Assembly (NCBI GenBank): GCA_027083475.1
Contig: JALWON010000143.1
Location: 1-6,215 of the forward strand
From: Sulfurimonas sp.
Lineage (GTDB): Bacteria; Campylobacterota; Campylobacteria; Campylobacterales; Sulfurimonadaceae
Length of the DNA stretch: 6,215 bases
Reading direction: 5' to 3'
Below the pieces are notes generated by a model. The model did no database searches and had not been told where the DNA came from. It saw nothing but the letters and a program-made list of their open reading frames with translations. Shown in pieces: positions 1-6,186 of the stretch; the first letter of the stretch is position 1; each line of letters begins with the position of its first letter. The position numbers and the translations under genes were made by a program.

Positions 1-56
1 AAAGCAAAGGCTAATGCTAAGCCCCATTTACCAGCTCCAATTACCCCAATCGACAT
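1..56 (-). CDS. gpsA: Glycerol-3-phosphate dehydrogenase [NAD(P)+], N-terminus only (partial)
   Basis: Only the first 18 codons are present; the rest lies beyond base 1. They read MSIGVIGAGKWGLALAFA, a Rossmann-fold start with the GxGxxG dinucleotide-binding motif (Gly7, Gly9, Gly12) in the form IGAG-x-WG-x-ALA that is typical of GpsA. GpsA is a cytoplasmic enzyme that reduces dihydroxyacetone phosphate to sn-glycerol 3-phosphate for phospholipid synthesis. The ATG (54-56) is preceded by a strong Shine-Dalgarno, AAGGAG, 5 nt upstream on the minus strand, which decides the start. The gene overlaps the end of the upstream RCK gene by 29 nt in another frame, so it is probably translationally coupled and is the fourth gene of the gatB operon. 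From general knowledge, gpsA and gatB are neighbours in Campylobacter jejuni, which supports the call. Other Rossmann dehydrogenases cannot be fully excluded on 18 residues. Confidence 0.85.
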   Translation of the reverse strand, partial: MSIGVIGAGKWGLALAFA

Positions 57-747
57 AGTGTCTCCTTCCTATAGTTTTCTCAAATTCAAGTATATCTGCT
101 TCATAGCCCGTCACAACCAAAATATCGCCATCCACTAAAGCCTTATGTTTTGTTTGCGAAGAGTAAATAAACTCTTTACTCATATCTTCATGAATAATCG
201 AAAGAACAATGATACCATGATAACGACTCCAATCAATATCTGCTGGAAATTCTCCATGAAATTTTTCTGCATTTTGCACACTGATTTGTGCAATTTTGAG
301 ATCACTCTCTTCATATAAAATATTGTGCAATACTTTTGTTGCAATAGGTCTGTTCATCATATTTGAAATGATATCTGCTGTTGTTTTCACAATGGGAATG
401 ACCTTGTTTGCCCCTGCCATTTCAAGTTTGTTAGCACTCTCTTTATCTTTTGCTAAAGAGACAATCACCAAATGTGCAAAACTCGCTCGCAAAGAGATTG
501 TCAAAAAAATATTTGTCGCATCATCTTCGAGTGTACAAAAGGCAATAGTCTCTTCTGTATCCATCAATGTTTCTATCTCATTCCACTCATCATCTAAATC
601 AAAAACATGAATTGTTTTGCCTTTATACTCTTTTTGGACTTTATCTAAAGAAAAAAGATAGACTTGCTTATATTCTGTAACAATATTATCAATAATTTCC
701 GTTGCATAGTTATTAAAACCAAAAACAAAAGCCGTTACATTTTTCAT
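28..747 (-). CDS. Soluble RCK (TrkA-N/TrkA-C) K+ channel regulatory protein
   Basis: A 239-residue protein without membrane segments. Residues 3-~135 form an RCK N-terminal Rossmann domain. Strand 1 and its loop read FVFGFNNYA (7-15), a degenerate glycine loop. Asp35 ends strand 2. The family signature LEDDATNI (73-80), the AGANKVIPIV stretch (111-120) and NRPIA (132-136) follow. Residues ~150-226 are a TrkA-C domain ending in the usual GDILVVTG (207-214). Such proteins sit on the cytoplasmic side of K+ channels or transporters and gate them in response to nucleotides or ions; the ligand here is unknown. The ATG overlaps the TGA of the upstream channel gene (ATGA), implying coupled translation and a stoichiometric partner. 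The last ten residues, rich in Trp (DWGNWSW), are mostly read through the start of gpsA and may have no function of their own. A Trk/Ktr transporter subunit is the alternative, but no transporter gene is adjacent. Confidence 0.85.
   Translation of the reverse strand: MKNVTAFVFGFNNYATEIIDNIVTEYKQVYLFSLDKVQKEYKGKTIHVFDLDDEWNEIETLMDTEETIAFCTLEDDATNIFLTISLRASFAHLVIVSLAKDKESANKLEMAGANKVIPIVKTTADIISNMMNRPIATKVLHNILYEESDLKIAQISVQNAEKFHGEFPADIDWSRYHGIIVLSIIHEDMSKEFIYSSQTKHKALVDGDILVVTGYEADILEFEKTIGRRHYVDWGNWSW
62..67 (-). promoter_or_regulatory. Shine-Dalgarno of gpsA inside the RCK gene
   Basis: The minus strand reads AAGGAG followed by the 5-nt spacer ACACT and then ATG. It is the best ribosome binding site in the left half. 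It lies within the last codons of the RCK gene and fixes the gpsA start. Confidence 0.8.
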
Positions 748-2309
748 GATTCACTCTTTTTATTGAGATGGGTTTCAAACTCTTTTAAAAATACTTTATT
801 CCCTATCATCAGGACATAGTCTCCCTCTTCAAGTAAGGTGTCATCTAAAGGATTAAAATAAAACTTTTTATATCTGTTTTTATAAATACCAAGCAACACT
901 AATCGGTAGCGTTGGTTTTCAAGTTCACTCACTAAAGCATAGTTTTCAAGAACTCTTTTAGAAATCACTATTTCATGAATATTAATCGTAGAGTTTTCAC
1001 TTCTTAACTCATGAATTGCTTCAAAGGCGACAGGTTGTCCAACAAGTTCTTTGACTATCATCCCCACAAGTTCTTGTGGATATATTATCTCATTGACACC
1101 TGCATATGTCAATTTTTTACGATTTGCTTCATTCATCAGCAAAGATAAGATATCTATATCTTTGTTAATAGAACGCACAGTGAGAGCAGTATACACATTT
1201 TCTACATCATCTTCCATCAAACATAAAACAGCCTGTACCTGTGTGTTGATATTGACATGCAGTTTTTCGTAACTCTCTACACTCCCCGGGTTATAATTGA
1301 GGGCAATAAAACCATCATTTTTCGCATTTTCAATCCGTTTTTCATCTTCATCTAAGATAATGAGATTTTTATGCTTCTGCACCAAAGAGAATGCAACTTC
1401 ACGAGCCACTTCTTGATAACCACATATAATATAAAATTTATTAATTTTAGAGATATTTTCTATGGTTTTCACTTCACGAATTTCATCAAGTTTTTCTGTA
1501 AAAGCCGAAACAAAAAGTGATGTTGTAAATGCAAGGACAGATATACCCGAAATAATCACAAGCATAGCCACAAATCTTCCCTCGTCACTTAAAGGCACCA
1601 TATCACCATAGCCCACAGTAGAGATTGTCACAATAGACCAGTAAAAAGCCTCATATAAAGAGTCAATCGGAGATGCTGTATTGTTCGCTTCCATTACATA
1701 AATCAAGATAGACGAAACAAAAACGACCATAGCAGCAAACATAGCAAGTGTAAAAAACTCAAACTTTTTTGTGGCTAAAACAGAAGCCATGGTTTGAAAA
1801 CTCTGGGTATAACGAAAAAGTTTAAAAACACGAAACAAAATAAAAATACGGAGTAAACGCAGTTCATGGAAGAAAGGTAATACCGCAAGTAAATCAACAA
1901 TAGCACGAGGAGAAAAAATATATGCCAATTTAAAGCGAAGAATATTTCTCAACGCCTTATGCAGTTTAAATTTTCGCCCAAGATAGGTATCGTACTCGTA
2001 GCGTTTGATGATTGCTTGAGAGACACTTCCATAGACCCAAAAACGCAGAAGGTACTCTATAAAAAAAATAATGGAGATAACATAACTGTTAAAAAAAACA
2101 AGATGAAAAGGAAGCTCATGTTTTACTTCCCGAATTAAAATGGCAATACTGACAAATATCAGTGTAATCATCACTGTATCAAAATATTTTTTATACCGAT
2201 TCTCACCATTTTCAAGGAGATTATAAAAAAAACGTTTCCGTTTTTGATAGCCTTTAGAAGTTTGCACTGCATAAGCACTATCAACGATAAAACGTTTCAG
2301 AAGATTCAT
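744..2309 (-). CDS. Six-TM voltage-sensor-type K+ channel with C-terminal RCK domain
   Basis: A 521-residue inner-membrane channel. S1 is about 44-60. S2 is about 73-94 with the charge-transfer Glu85. S3 is about 128-146 with Asp139 in VDLLAVLPF. S4 is about 149-168 with Arg151, Arg154, Arg160, Lys163 and Arg166 spaced by threes and sixes. S5 is about 184-206, the pore helix and selectivity filter TVGYGD are at 217-236, and S6 is about 243-270. The filter is the canonical K+ signature, so K+ selectivity is a firm inference; voltage dependence is likely but not proven. The cytoplasmic part has a TrkA-N/RCK Rossmann domain (291-~425; loop CGYQEVA, Asp320 ending strand 2, EDDVENVYTAL at 366-376) and a TrkA-C domain (~440-515). 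No methionine lies between S6 and the first RCK strand. The ATG is 1 nt after the gatB stop, with a weak AGG site inside gatB; the end overlaps the soluble RCK gene. It resembles E. coli Kch and BK/GsuK-type channels. Confidence 0.93.
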   Translation of the reverse strand: MNLLKRFIVDSAYAVQTSKGYQKRKRFFYNLLENGENRYKKYFDTVMITLIFVSIAILIREVKHELPFHLVFFNSYVISIIFFIEYLLRFWVYGSVSQAIIKRYEYDTYLGRKFKLHKALRNILRFKLAYIFSPRAIVDLLAVLPFFHELRLLRIFILFRVFKLFRYTQSFQTMASVLATKKFEFFTLAMFAAMVVFVSSILIYVMEANNTASPIDSLYEAFYWSIVTISTVGYGDMVPLSDEGRFVAMLVIISGISVLAFTTSLFVSAFTEKLDEIREVKTIENISKINKFYIICGYQEVAREVAFSLVQKHKNLIILDEDEKRIENAKNDGFIALNYNPGSVESYEKLHVNINTQVQAVLCLMEDDVENVYTALTVRSINKDIDILSLLMNEANRKKLTYAGVNEIIYPQELVGMIVKELVGQPVAFEAIHELRSENSTINIHEIVISKRVLENYALVSELENQRYRLVLLGIYKNRYKKFYFNPLDDTLLEEGDYVLMIGNKVFLKEFETHLNKKSES

Positions 2310-2310
2310 A

Positions 2311-3735
2311 CTAACCTAGCTTTGCTTTAAGTATTTCATTTACAGCTTGCGGATTTGCACTCCCTTTACTCGCTTTCATTACCTGTCCAACAAAGAATCC
2401 AAACAGTTTCTCTTTTCCATTTTGATACTCTGTTACTTTATCTGCATTTGCACCAATGATTGCATCACACATTGCTTCTAGTGCCCCTGTGTCTGTCATC
2501 TGTTTGAGACCTAAAGTATCTATCACACTATCAACATCCGCCTCATGCTCCATGAGATAATCAAGCACCTCTTTAGCTGCTTTTCCACTAATAGTTTGAT
2601 CTTCAATACGTTTAACTAAAAGGGCAAGCTTGTCTGCATCGACTGGAGAATTTGTGAGATTCACATCTCCTTTAAAACGAGCAGGCAGTTCTACTGTAAG
2701 CCAAGTAGCTGCATTTTTTCCACTAATTCCTGCTTGCATCATACGTTCAAAATAGTGGGCTGTTTCTATAGAAGCAGTAATCACATCTGCATTGTATAGA
2801 CTCACACCATACTCTTTGACAAAACGCTCTTTTTTTGCATCTGGGAGTTCTGGAATTTGTGAATATTTTTCAAACATGGCATCACTCACAACGGCCTTTA
2901 GTAAATCAGGTTCAGGGAAGTATCGATAATCAGCGGCCTCTTCTTTCCCTCGCATAGAACGTGTCTCTTGTTTGACTTGATCAAAAAGGCGTGTCTCTTG
3001 AAATATTTCATCTTCATAAACACCATCTTCCCATGCTTCACTTTGACGAATCACCTCAACTTCTATCGCTTTTTCAATAAACTTAAAAGAGTTAATATTT
3101 TTAATCTCTACACGTGTGTATAAATTTTCATCCCCTTTTGGACGAATAGAGACATTCACATCCACACGAAAAGAGCCCTCTTGCATATTTGCATCTCCTA
3201 TATCGAGGTAGCGAATAATCGAGTGGAGTTTTTTCAAGTAGAGTACAGCTTCTTCTGCACTTCGCATATCTGGTTGCGTTACAATCTCAAGCAGTGGTGT
3301 TCCCGCACGGTTTAAATCTACTTTTGAAATATCACCATCATGAATATTTTTCCCCGCATCCGCTTCAATATGTGCAAAACCAACACGAATTGTCTTTTTT
3401 GTTCCATCTGCTAAGTCAATATCTAAAGTACCATTTTGAATAATAGGTGTATAAAACTGTGTAATCTGGTACGCTGTCGGACTATCTGGGTAAAAATAGG
3501 ATTTTCTATCAAAGTAAGAAGTACGGTTAATGGTAGCCCCAAGAGCACTTCCAAGCATCACTGCTTTTTGAAGAACTTCTTGATTGAGAACGGGTAAAGC
3601 CCCAGGGAGTGCTAAACAGGTAGGACAGGTATTGACATTTTGTTTGTGATTAAAACTCGTAGGGCACGAGCAAAAAAGTTTTGTTTTAGTGTTTAATTGG
3701 ACATGGACTTCAAGACCGATAATGACTTCAAACAT
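2311..3735 (-). CDS. gatB: Asp-tRNA(Asn)/Glu-tRNA(Gln) amidotransferase subunit B
   Basis: A 474-residue protein, normal for GatB. With GatA and GatC it forms the GatCAB complex, which turns Glu-tRNA(Gln) into Gln-tRNA(Gln), and in some bacteria Asp-tRNA(Asn) into Asn-tRNA(Asn). GatB binds the mischarged tRNA and carries the kinase activity. The N-terminus has the family start EVIIGLEVHVQL (3-14) and a zinc site of Cys22, Cys24, Cys37 and Cys40. Further hallmarks are RKSYFYPDSP (77-86), FRVDVNVSIRP, EIKNINSFKF and YRYFPEPDL. The C-terminal GatB/YqeY tRNA-binding domain is complete and ends in NEILKAKLG. The ATG at 3733-3735 has AAGGA 5 nt upstream. It is the first gene of the leftward operon. 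Genes for GatA and GatC are not in the window, which is common since they are often unlinked. Confidence 0.98.
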   Translation of the reverse strand: MFEVIIGLEVHVQLNTKTKLFCSCPTSFNHKQNVNTCPTCLALPGALPVLNQEVLQKAVMLGSALGATINRTSYFDRKSYFYPDSPTAYQITQFYTPIIQNGTLDIDLADGTKKTIRVGFAHIEADAGKNIHDGDISKVDLNRAGTPLLEIVTQPDMRSAEEAVLYLKKLHSIIRYLDIGDANMQEGSFRVDVNVSIRPKGDENLYTRVEIKNINSFKFIEKAIEVEVIRQSEAWEDGVYEDEIFQETRLFDQVKQETRSMRGKEEAADYRYFPEPDLLKAVVSDAMFEKYSQIPELPDAKKERFVKEYGVSLYNADVITASIETAHYFERMMQAGISGKNAATWLTVELPARFKGDVNLTNSPVDADKLALLVKRIEDQTISGKAAKEVLDYLMEHEADVDSVIDTLGLKQMTDTGALEAMCDAIIGANADKVTEYQNGKEKLFGFFVGQVMKASKGSANPQAVNEILKAKLG

Positions 3736-3740
3736 AGATT

Positions 3741-3745
3741 TCCTT
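3741..3745 (-). promoter_or_regulatory. Shine-Dalgarno of gatB
   Basis: The minus strand reads AAGGA, then the spacer AATCT, then ATG. It supports the gatB start at 3735. Confidence 0.7.
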
Positions 3746-3767
3746 AATGAAGAATTATTTATTTTTC

Positions 3768-3773
3768 ATTTTA
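3768..3773 (-). promoter_or_regulatory. Possible -10 box for the gatB operon
   Basis: The minus strand reads GGATAAAATG here; TAAAAT is one mismatch from TATAAT. It would start transcription about 25 nt before the gatB ATG. No clear -35 box is seen, which is usual for Campylobacterota sigma-70 promoters but leaves the call weak in AT-rich DNA. Confidence 0.3.
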
Positions 3774-3794
3774 TCCTATTTTTTCTTTAAAAAG

Positions 3795-3803
3795 TGTTAT
3801 AAT
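3795..3803 (+). promoter_or_regulatory. Extended -10 promoter of the PP2C-kinase-phosphoprotein operon
   Basis: The plus strand reads TGTTATAAT: a perfect TATAAT (3798-3803) with the TGn extension. A T-rich tract precedes it and there is no obvious -35 box, as expected for Campylobacterota. It would start transcription near 3810, giving a leader of about 20 nt that just contains the GAGGA ribosome binding site (3818-3822), 7 nt before the ATG at 3830. Confidence 0.6.
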
Positions 3804-3829
3804 CTTATAAATTTTCTGAGGATTTATTC

Positions 3830-5224
3830 ATGTCATTGATGCAAAATAAAAAAAAGAGTATTACAAGGCTTGTTATAGGAACTATTTCCATACTTCTTTT
3901 CTCTTCTTTGGCAACTATTTATTATAATCCAAGCACTTTACAAGAGCAAGCCCTTGTTCAGTTGATTACTTTTAGTATTGCTCTTGCACTCATTCTTTAT
4001 CTGATTAAAAGATTAGAAAAGCAGACTCGTTTTGTGCAAACACTTTTAGATTCACAAGAACAGTTAGTTATTACAACGGATGGCGAGTATATCACAAGTG
4101 CAAATCAAAGCTTTTTGGATTTTTTTGAAGTAAAAAATCTTGAAGCATTTAAAACAAAATATAAAACAAATACTATCAGCACCACCTTTAATACTGCTGC
4201 CCCAAGTGATTACCTCCAAAGATACCTCAAAGATGGCACTTTATGGATTGACAAAATTGTAGAAAACACGAAGAATCACAAGATCACGAAAGTGATGATT
4301 TCTAAAAATAATGAAGATTATATTTTTTCTGTCGATGGCGATGAACTGCCGAGTTCACAAGGACTCAAATCAGCAATTTTTACAGATATTACAGAAATGG
4401 AAGCAACAAAACGCAACCTTGAAAATATACATAAAAACATACGAGACTCTATAGAATATGCTTCTTTAATTCAAGGCTCGCTCATTCCAAAAGAGAGTAT
4501 GTTTGAACACTTTTTCAAAGACTATTTCATCTACTGGTCACCTAAAGATACCGTTGGTGGAGACATATACCTTTTTGAAACACTCAGACATGAAGATGAA
4601 GCACTCCTTTTATATATAGACTGCACAGGTCATGGTGTTCCTGGTGCATTTGTGACCATGATAGTCAAAGCCATAGAACGAGAAGTCGTTGCTAAAATAA
4701 AAAAAGATCCACAAATGGAAGTAAGTGCTGCTTGGATTATGAAATACTTTAATAAAACCATGAAAATTCTTCTCCTTCAAGAGCAGGGTTCAAGTATTAG
4801 CAATACCGGTTTTGATGGCGGTATTATTTACTACAATAAACGCGAAAAAATCTTAAAATTCTCTGGTGCACAGATTCCTCTTTTTTATGTGGATGCACAT
4901 GGTGAGTACACAATGCTTAAAGGGAACCGTTACTCTGTTGGGTACACACAGTGTGATGCGGAGTATGATTATAAAGAGACCCTTATTTCTGTAGAAGAAG
5001 GAATGAAATTTTACTGTACTACAGATGGTTATATTGATCAAAATGGTGGAGAAAAGGATTTTCCATTTGGAAAAAAAGGTTTTGGTAATATTATAAAACG
5101 CAATCATACAAAACCCATGAGTGAACAAAAAAAGATATTTATAGAAACCATGCACAAGCATGAAAGTATGGTAGCAGATAATGAAAGAAATGACGATATT
5201 ACAGTCATTGGCTTTGAAATTTAA
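3830..5224 (+). CDS. Membrane-anchored PAS-PP2C (SpoIIE-type) Ser/Thr phosphatase, SiaA-like
   Basis: A 464-residue protein. Two N-terminal membrane segments (about 12-31 and 41-59) flank a short outer loop of about 10 residues, so there is no large external sensor. A short helix leads to a PAS domain (about 66-190, ending FTDITEME). A linker helix (about 191-220, containing NIRDSIEYASLIQGSLIP) is typical of this phosphatase group and probably couples sensor to catalytic domain. The PP2C domain (about 221-464) keeps its metal-binding motifs: VGGD with Asp245, DCTGHGVPGAF with Asp264, TTDGYID with Asp399, and NDDIT with Asp455/Asp456, so it should be active. By its link to SiaB-like and SiaC-like genes, it is inferred to dephosphorylate the SiaC-like protein in response to a signal read by the PAS domain. 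P. aeruginosa SiaA instead has a periplasmic sensor and HAMP domain, so the input differs. The start has GAGGA 7 nt upstream; a second ATG at codon 4 is possible. Confidence 0.93.
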   Translation: MSLMQNKKKSITRLVIGTISILLFSSLATIYYNPSTLQEQALVQLITFSIALALILYLIKRLEKQTRFVQTLLDSQEQLVITTDGEYITSANQSFLDFFEVKNLEAFKTKYKTNTISTTFNTAAPSDYLQRYLKDGTLWIDKIVENTKNHKITKVMISKNNEDYIFSVDGDELPSSQGLKSAIFTDITEMEATKRNLENIHKNIRDSIEYASLIQGSLIPKESMFEHFFKDYFIYWSPKDTVGGDIYLFETLRHEDEALLLYIDCTGHGVPGAFVTMIVKAIEREVVAKIKKDPQMEVSAAWIMKYFNKTMKILLLQEQGSSISNTGFDGGIIYYNKREKILKFSGAQIPLFYVDAHGEYTMLKGNRYSVGYTQCDAEYDYKETLISVEEGMKFYCTTDGYIDQNGGEKDFPFGKKGFGNIIKRNHTKPMSEQKKIFIETMHKHESMVADNERNDDITVIGFEI

Positions 5225-5246
5225 ATTGGTTTTTATATAGATAAGC

Positions 5247-5252
5247 TAAAAT
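5247..5252 (+). promoter_or_regulatory. Possible weak internal -10 box before the SiaB-like gene
   Basis: The 41-nt gap after the phosphatase gene contains TAAAAT, downstream of the T-rich sequence TTTTTATATAG. It resembles Campylobacterota -10 boxes and would allow separate expression of the kinase and phosphoprotein genes. In AT-rich DNA such matches are frequent by chance. Confidence 0.25.
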
Positions 5253-5265
5253 ACAAGGATATAAA

Positions 5266-5775
5266 GTGAATGTTTCTTTACTGAACTATGAAGGTGTACT
5301 CACACAAGCAAAAGTTGAAGATATGCTTGAAAGTCTTGAAGCAAAACTCGAAAAAGATAATTTAAGTCGAGGAGCCATAGCGCATATCGCGATTATTTTT
5401 ATAGAACTTTGTCAAAATATGATAAATTATTCTAAAAGTGCACATGCACAAGAATGCCATATTGTACCCTTTGGTTTTATTGCTTGTATCAAAAACACAA
5501 CTGATTCTGAGTATATTTTAGAAGCTAAAAACATCGTTTCGATAGAGGATAAAAAACGACTTTTAACAAGACTCAAAGATATTGACACCCTAGACAAAGA
5601 TGCCATAAAACAACGCTATAAGGAACTCCGTCGTAGCGCAAAAAATGCGCATGACAAGGGTGCAGGTATAGGTTTATATGATATTGCAAAACGGTGTAAA
5701 AGTGTCCAATATCATTTTATACCTATAAATGAAGATAAATTATACTTTCATTTAAAAATACATACTGATATATAA
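5266..5775 (+). CDS. SiaB-like protein kinase (DUF6272, GHKL ATPase fold)
   Basis: A 169-residue cytoplasmic protein. It shows an N-box-like motif, IELCQNMINYS (46-56), with Glu47 and the likely Mg2+-binding Asn51, and a glycine-rich ATP-lid motif, KGAGIGLYDIAKRC (131-144). This order and spacing fit the histidine-kinase-like ATPase fold of the SiaB/DUF6272 family. In P. aeruginosa SiaB phosphorylates SiaC on Thr68; the same role for the next gene product is inferred here. The start is GTG (5266-5268), chosen because AAGGA (5255-5259) sits 6 nt upstream; the ATG at 5270 is out of frame and stops after four codons. It lies 41 nt after the phosphatase gene and 18 nt before the SiaC-like gene, so the three form one transcription unit. 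An anti-sigma factor kinase of the RsbW/SpoIIAB type is the alternative, but the pairing with DUF1987 favours SiaB. Confidence 0.85.
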   Translation: MNVSLLNYEGVLTQAKVEDMLESLEAKLEKDNLSRGAIAHIAIIFIELCQNMINYSKSAHAQECHIVPFGFIACIKNTTDSEYILEAKNIVSIEDKKRLLTRLKDIDTLDKDAIKQRYKELRRSAKNAHDKGAGIGLYDIAKRCKSVQYHFIPINEDKLYFHLKIHTDI

Positions 5776-5780
5776 TATAA

Positions 5781-5785
5781 AAGGA
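5781..5785 (+). promoter_or_regulatory. Shine-Dalgarno of the SiaC-like gene
   Basis: AAGGA followed by 8 nt and the ATG at 5794. It shows that the interrupted gene still keeps a normal translation start. Confidence 0.65.
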
Positions 5786-5793
5786 AAAATAAA

Positions 5794-6177
5794 ATGAAAA
5801 ACTTAGAATTAGATGCTACAAAACGCACACCAAAAATAAGTTTGCATACTGATGGGATAATGAGTATGACAGGAAAGTCATACCCAGAAAACACTTTTGA
5901 ATTCTATGCACCTGTCATCGAATGGTTAGAAGAGTACTTTGAGTCAGATCCAGCACAACAGACAGTTTTTAATTTAGAACTCACTTATTTCAATTCAGGA
6001 AGTTCAAAACTCTTTTTCAATTTTTTTGATTTACTGGATTAAAACAGTAAAAAGCACACTATTGTCGTTCATTGGATTTATGATGAAGATAATGAATCTG
6101 CCCAAGAAGCTGGAGAAGATTTTATAGAAGATTTTGAAGATTTAAACATCATTTTGACAGTAAAAGAGTCAATGTAA
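5794..6177 (+). pseudogene. SiaC-like (DUF1987) phosphoprotein interrupted by an in-frame TAA
   Basis: The full frame is 127 codons plus a TAA stop (then TAG at 6178-6180), close to the roughly 126 residues of P. aeruginosa SiaC. A TAA at 6040-6042 (codon 83) cuts it to 82 residues. Upstream are the family hallmarks: TPKI near the start, MTGKSYPENTFEFY (25-38) and LTYFNSGSSKLFFNFFDLLD (63-82), where Ser68 aligns with the phosphorylated Thr68 of SiaC. Downstream, in the same frame and with no further stop, come 44 codons that read as the family's second half, including VVHWIYDEDNESAQEAGEDF. The family has a STAS-like fold, and the loss would remove its last third. No in-frame ATG or GTG allows a restart soon after the stop. 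The break is a single substitution from GAA, CAA or AAA, not a frameshift. It is either a very recent nonsense mutation or a sequence error. The short 82-residue product is the alternative reading (5794-6042). Confidence 0.85.
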
Positions 6178-6186
6178 TAGATTCTT

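Noticed and set aside
296..610. Plus-strand open frame of 104 codons
   Set aside because: It lies wholly opposite the RCK gene, which has clear domain motifs. Its composition is that of the reverse of a real gene and it has no recognisable domain.
1051..1272. Plus-strand open frame of 73 codons
   Set aside because: It lies opposite the RCK part of the channel gene, has no Shine-Dalgarno and no motif.
1450..1500. Internal translation start giving a free RCK domain from the channel gene, as in MthK or Kch
   Set aside because: There is no ATG between S6 and the first RCK strand; the only candidate is a GTG at codon 280 without a ribosome binding site.
3797..3810. Repeated TTATAA blocks before the phosphatase gene as a regulator binding site
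   Set aside because: They are short AT-rich words overlapping the -10 box and are expected by chance at this base composition.
4853..5161. Minus-strand open frame of 102 codons
   Set aside because: It lies opposite the conserved catalytic end of the PP2C domain; its Phe/Ile-rich product is an antisense artefact.
5224..5265. Terminator between the phosphatase and the kinase genes
   Set aside because: The 41-nt gap is AT-rich with no GC-paired hairpin followed by T residues.
6021..6027. Run of seven T bases in the SiaC-like gene as a phase-variation tract
   Set aside because: The frame reads correctly through the run and on both sides of the TAA, so a length change there would worsen the reading rather than repair it.
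6040..6177. Readthrough, recoding or a frameshift as explanation for the break in the SiaC-like gene
   Set aside because: Both halves are in the same frame, so no indel is needed. TAA is not a selenocysteine or pyrrolysine codon, TAA ends the neighbouring genes normally, and the following bases do not match a known readthrough context.
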